A DNA stretch of 64,000 nt from Bacteriovoracaceae bacterium UBA6261. GTDB taxonomy: Bacteria; Bdellovibrionota; Bacteriovoracia; Bacteriovoracales; Bacteriovoracaceae. Shown here one piece after another: positions 61,339 through 64,000 of the stretch (position 1 is the stretch's first letter; the number at the start of each line of letters is the position of its first letter). The position numbers and the translations under genes are program-made. The notes beneath the pieces were generated by a model. The model saw nothing but the letters and a program-made list of their open reading frames with translations. It made no database searches and was not told the origin of the DNA. The stretch is taken from positions 5,674 to 69,673 of the forward strand of contig DJVH01000096.1 of assembly GCA_002440825.1 (NCBI GenBank), read 5' to 3'.

Positions 61339-62649
61339 ATGAAAAAGCTCATCCTTTTATTTTGTATTGTCTTAATCACCGGTTGTTCAAAAAATCTGAA
61401 TGTGCACTTGCCGGGAGCAGATCTCCCGTCCGGTGGAATCAACAAAACTCTGCCGGTCATAAATAAAAATCAGACTGATATTTCTGCAACTATGGAATCT
61501 GCTCTTTCGAAAGAACTTGAAGCAAAGCTCACTCCCGTAAGCCAGCTGACACTTTATCAAAATAAAGACACTTGGCTGCCCCTCATGTCTCTTATCAATA
61601 ATGCTCACGACTTTCTTTATCTCAACTTTCTTTCTTTTACCTGTGATGAGCGCACAGAAGAAATGGTCAAGGCTTTGGAAAAGAAGGCCGGGGAAAAAGT
61701 CGATGTCAGACTCATCGTTAATAAAGGTTTCAGTCTGCTTAGTGGAAAATGCCTGAAGCGGTTGCAGAAATCAGGCGTGAAGATTGCAAAAGTTAAAACG
61801 CATTCCTCGTACATCATTAATGACAAACAGGAATTGATGATTGGAAGTCAAAGTATTGCCCGAATGTTTTTCAATGCTGATGGCTTCAATTCCCTGGATC
61901 GCGATATGATGATCTACGCTAAAGGCGTAGTCGTTTCAGAAGCTGTAAGAGATTTCGTTTCTACCTGGTTGGAGCAAAATCCGGATGAAAAAGAATTGCA
62001 AAATGTTTTTTTAAAAACAAAGAATTGGAAAGATGAAGGGGGCAAGGCCCGCTGTGTATTTGTTTCTCAAAGGCCCTGGTTGGGAATGCGCGATTACGAA
62101 AAGGCGATTCTGGCCGCAGTTAAAAGCAATGAAAGAGAGGTTCTTTTTTCCGGTGTAAAAGTCAATCCTCGCGATTCTGAAATTGCAGACGTCTTGAAAA
62201 CAAAGTCCTTAAATGGAATGAATGTTGATTATATCGGAAATGGTTACCTGAGCGGGGATGGTGAACTTGCGATGGTTTTTGATGAATGGATCAATAAGCT
62301 GGAACAATCCTCTTTTTCTTTTGTCGCTCCTGCCGTTATGGGAATCAAGCTTTGGGACAATCGCCGCGTGGCCCTGGAAAATAAAAAACAATATGACAGG
62401 TTGAAAGGAAAATCTGCGATTAATATCTGGACCTATTTCAATTTCATTCATCACAAAGTCTGGTTGTTTGATTCTCCAGCTTTTTTAATCGGCAGTGCTA
62501 ATTTTGATGATGAGAAATTTTCTGAAGTGTCGGATGCAGGGCTTTTTTGTTTTGACAGCTCTGTTCACATTCAGTTAAAGGCAGAGCTTTTTAGAGACAA
62601 ACAAAATTCAGTCCGCTATGTTGTGAAGAAAGGGGGAGTGAAAAAATGA
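61339..62649 (+). CDS. Phospholipase D-like lipoprotein
   Basis: A 436-residue lipoprotein with lipobox LITGC at residue 15. Two PLD domains are present. The second has a complete HxKxxxxD motif (HHKVWLFD, near residue 374) followed by IGSANFDD. The first reads THSSYIINDKQELMIGSQS, so its Lys is missing. Each half normally supplies one His to a shared active site. It may act as a phosphatidyltransferase or phosphodiesterase on lipid headgroups at the membrane, comparable to cardiolipin synthase or headgroup exchange enzymes. ATGA overlap with the next gene. Confidence 0.88.
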   Translation: MKKLILLFCIVLITGCSKNLNVHLPGADLPSGGINKTLPVINKNQTDISATMESALSKELEAKLTPVSQLTLYQNKDTWLPLMSLINNAHDFLYLNFLSFTCDERTEEMVKALEKKAGEKVDVRLIVNKGFSLLSGKCLKRLQKSGVKIAKVKTHSSYIINDKQELMIGSQSIARMFFNADGFNSLDRDMMIYAKGVVVSEAVRDFVSTWLEQNPDEKELQNVFLKTKNWKDEGGKARCVFVSQRPWLGMRDYEKAILAAVKSNEREVLFSGVKVNPRDSEIADVLKTKSLNGMNVDYIGNGYLSGDGELAMVFDEWINKLEQSSFSFVAPAVMGIKLWDNRRVALENKKQYDRLKGKSAINIWTYFNFIHHKVWLFDSPAFLIGSANFDDEKFSEVSDAGLFCFDSSVHIQLKAELFRDKQNSVRYVVKKGGVKK

Positions 62650-63350
62650 ACAAGCTGCTGCTGACATTTTTCATTTTGATGAGCACAAGTTCTTATGCTT
62701 CTTTAAACTACGATGTCAAAGTAGACTCCCGTGGTTACCTCTTAAAAATAGACATGGTTTTTTCCCGGGGAATCGAGCTGAAAAGAGTTCGTGGAGCTCT
62801 TAAAAATGGTGAGCTGCTTTCAAAAATGAGTCCCAATGTTGTGTCTGTGACGAATTCGGAATTACCGGATGGTAAATATAAATCTTTGATGCTCGTCCGT
62901 TCTTTCGGGATTTATTCAAGGCTTCTTTCACAATGTGTTGATCGCAACGATACCGACTCATGGTCGCGCTCATGCTCTTTGCAGACGCGTGAACTCGATG
63001 GTGGAAAATACATGATGTGGAAAGGGGATGAAGTCACCTGCAATGAAAAAGATAGGATTGTAACCTGTCACTTTGAAATTAAAGGTCAGGCAAGACCGTT
63101 AAAAATTCTTGGACTGCAAATAGTAAGTGCGGAACTCTTCAGTGTGAAAGCGAAGGTTCAGGCCCTCGCTAATTTTTTCAAACTCTACACATTTATTGAA
63201 GGGCAAAGTTTATCGGTAAAAGTCGCTATGGCGGATTTTACTAAATCGGCGCTTAAAACAGAATTGGATCTGTTGGAGAAAGAAGGAACTGCAACCGTGA
63301 AAGGCAAAGGAGTCTTTGAAAGATCTTTTTCGTTCAAGGATGCACAGTGA
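62646..63350 (+). CDS. Periplasmic protein of unknown function
   Basis: A 234-residue protein with a signal peptide (residues 1-18, LLLTFFILMSTSSYA). The mature part is beta-rich (NYDVKVDSRGYLLKIDMVFS, KVAMADFTKSALKTELDLLE) with four Cys in the middle (QCVDRN, RSCSLQ, VTCNEK, VTCHFE) that could form two disulfides. I do not recognise a family. It overlaps both neighbours by 4 bases and presumably works with the PLD-like lipoprotein on the periplasmic side. Confidence 0.75.
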   Translation: MNKLLLTFFILMSTSSYASLNYDVKVDSRGYLLKIDMVFSRGIELKRVRGALKNGELLSKMSPNVVSVTNSELPDGKYKSLMLVRSFGIYSRLLSQCVDRNDTDSWSRSCSLQTRELDGGKYMMWKGDEVTCNEKDRIVTCHFEIKGQARPLKILGLQIVSAELFSVKAKVQALANFFKLYTFIEGQSLSVKVAMADFTKSALKTELDLLEKEGTATVKGKGVFERSFSFKDAQ

Positions 63351-64000
63351 AAATTCTGGTGACCGGGGCCAACGGTTTTTTAGGCTCACATGTCGTCGAT
63401 CGGTTTCTTAAAGAAGGTCATGCAGTGACGGCCATGATTCACCATTCAAGTGAGGCTTTAAATGAATTCCCATGCGAAAAAGTGAATGCCGATCTTCTTG
63501 ATGTTCATTCACTCTTAAATCTTAAAGAGAACTGGGACTGGATCATTCATGTCGCCGGTGCAATGTCTTCTTCACCTAAGGATCGACAGCGGCTTTTTGA
63601 GGTGAATGTTGAAGGTGTGAAAAATATTCTGAGACTCGCTGAAGTTAAAAAAGCCAATCTTATTCATCTTTCATCATGTGTGGCAGTGGGGGCGAGTCAT
63701 TCTGCAGAAGGACCGCTCCTAACTGAAACTTCAACAAATATCACCGTCGGGAAAAACTTTTCGAATTACGATTCCAAACGTCTTGGGGAAGATCTTGTTC
63801 TTCAGGCAGCAAAAGAAAACAGAATCAAGGCCGTCGTTTTAAATCCCGGACTTATCTACGGCCCGGGCGATGCCAGAAAATCCATTCGCAAAGGCAATGT
63901 CCTCGCAGCGCGCGGAAAGCTTCCTTTTTATACCAGCGGTGGAGTCAATATCATTCACGTTGATGACGTGACCACGGCCATTCTTTCCGCTATGGAAAAA
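63347..64000 (+). CDS. NAD-dependent epimerase/dehydratase-type SDR (partial)
   Basis: Starts at GTG 63347 (GTGA overlap with the previous stop) and runs off the window with 218 residues visible. The NAD motif is VTGANGFLGSHVVDRF at residues 5-20; the active site is NYDSK with Tyr141 and Lys144, preceded by LIHLSSCVAVG; NPGLIYGPGD is the family's substrate-loop segment. Extended SDRs of this kind include CerR, which reduces 3-ketosphinganine in bacterial sphingolipid synthesis, and OleD-like and steroid dehydrogenases. In this operon a 3-keto-lipid reductase is the favoured guess. Confidence 0.85.
   Translation, partial: MKILVTGANGFLGSHVVDRFLKEGHAVTAMIHHSSEALNEFPCEKVNADLLDVHSLLNLKENWDWIIHVAGAMSSSPKDRQRLFEVNVEGVKNILRLAEVKKANLIHLSSCVAVGASHSAEGPLLTETSTNITVGKNFSNYDSKRLGEDLVLQAAKENRIKAVVLNPGLIYGPGDARKSIRKGNVLAARGKLPFYTSGGVNIIHVDDVTTAILSAMEK

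Noticed and set aside
1..64000. Search for insertion sequences, prophage genes, CRISPR arrays, integrase sites, tRNA and rRNA genes
   Set aside because: No transposase or integrase, no regular direct-repeat array, and no tRNA-like cloverleaf or rRNA segment was recognised.

Overview
The window is a dense, moderately AT-rich bacterial chromosome segment with no rRNA, tRNA, CRISPR array, insertion sequence or prophage that I can see. Lipoproteins, many signal peptides, FtsH, an outer-membrane-type OmpA domain and consistent AGGAGG-type ribosome sites point to a Gram-negative organism. Gene content (many secreted proteins of unknown family, cyclic-nucleotide and PilZ-like regulators, stress proteins, secreted nuclease, sphingolipid-type enzymes) suggests the Bdellovibrio-and-like organisms, perhaps the Bacteriovorax/Peredibacter branch. 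That placement is inference; nothing in the window proves it.

Layout. 1-4109: end of a CheR methyltransferase, then stress and envelope genes (glycine-zipper membrane protein, DUF937-OmpA protein, CBS protein, two KGG proteins, a histidine kinase with a degraded ATP site). 4188-13040: seven-gene minus-strand sugar operon, running glycosyltransferase, hydrolase/RmlD fusion, glf, galE, galM, galK, galT, which joins galactose use by the Leloir pathway to UDP-galactofuranose. A GH2 glycosidase is divergent from it. 15054-20046: FtsH, a Lys/Ala-rich exported protein, a small membrane protein and a large secreted protein of unknown family. 20168-24760: a single reading frame that joins malate synthase to isocitrate lyase, divergent from a RamB/ScfR-type regulator, so a self-contained glyoxylate-shunt module. 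24789-32847: hemerythrin, MgtE, FMN reductase, receiver protein, proline-rich exported protein, DUF1622, DUF488, uracil-DNA glycosylase, RhtA-type exporter and an exonuclease/GIY-YIG fusion. 32840-42908: KefB-type antiporter with a 48-residue partner, glycine-zipper and BON proteins, a NhaR-like LysR regulator, two small cyclic-nucleotide-binding proteins, a Q/G/S-rich protein, LamG lipoprotein, DRGH nuclease, a receiver/PilZ-like protein and UspA. 42960-48962: RND/MMPL transporter, secreted unknown protein, sterol-desaturase-type hydroxylase and sulfotransferase.

49044-64000 is the most unusual region: fourteen consecutive plus-strand genes, most overlapping by 1-10 bases or separated by a few bases, running off the window. 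They encode a di-iron ferritin-like protein, a complete acyl-CoA dehydrogenase plus a stand-alone C-terminal-type subunit, a nucleotidyltransferase, two PEP-synthase/rifampin-phosphotransferase-like proteins (one without ATP-grasp), a ThiL/PurM-like protein plus a separate small protein carrying the missing GGDT motif, a serine-palmitoyltransferase-like enzyme, a thymidylate-kinase-like P-loop protein, a diacylglycerol-kinase-family lipid kinase, a PLD-like lipoprotein, a periplasmic protein and an extended SDR. The SPT-like enzyme, lipid kinase and SDR together recall bacterial sphingolipid synthesis (SPT, ceramide kinase, CerR), and sphingophosphonolipids are known from Bdellovibrio stolpii. 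I infer a pathway for an unusual amino-acyl or sphingoid lipid; the product is unknown.

Another recurring trait is tail-to-tail overlap of convergent genes (4-47 bases at several junctions), and the gene packing leaves only one gene-free stretch above 300 bases (36117-36429).
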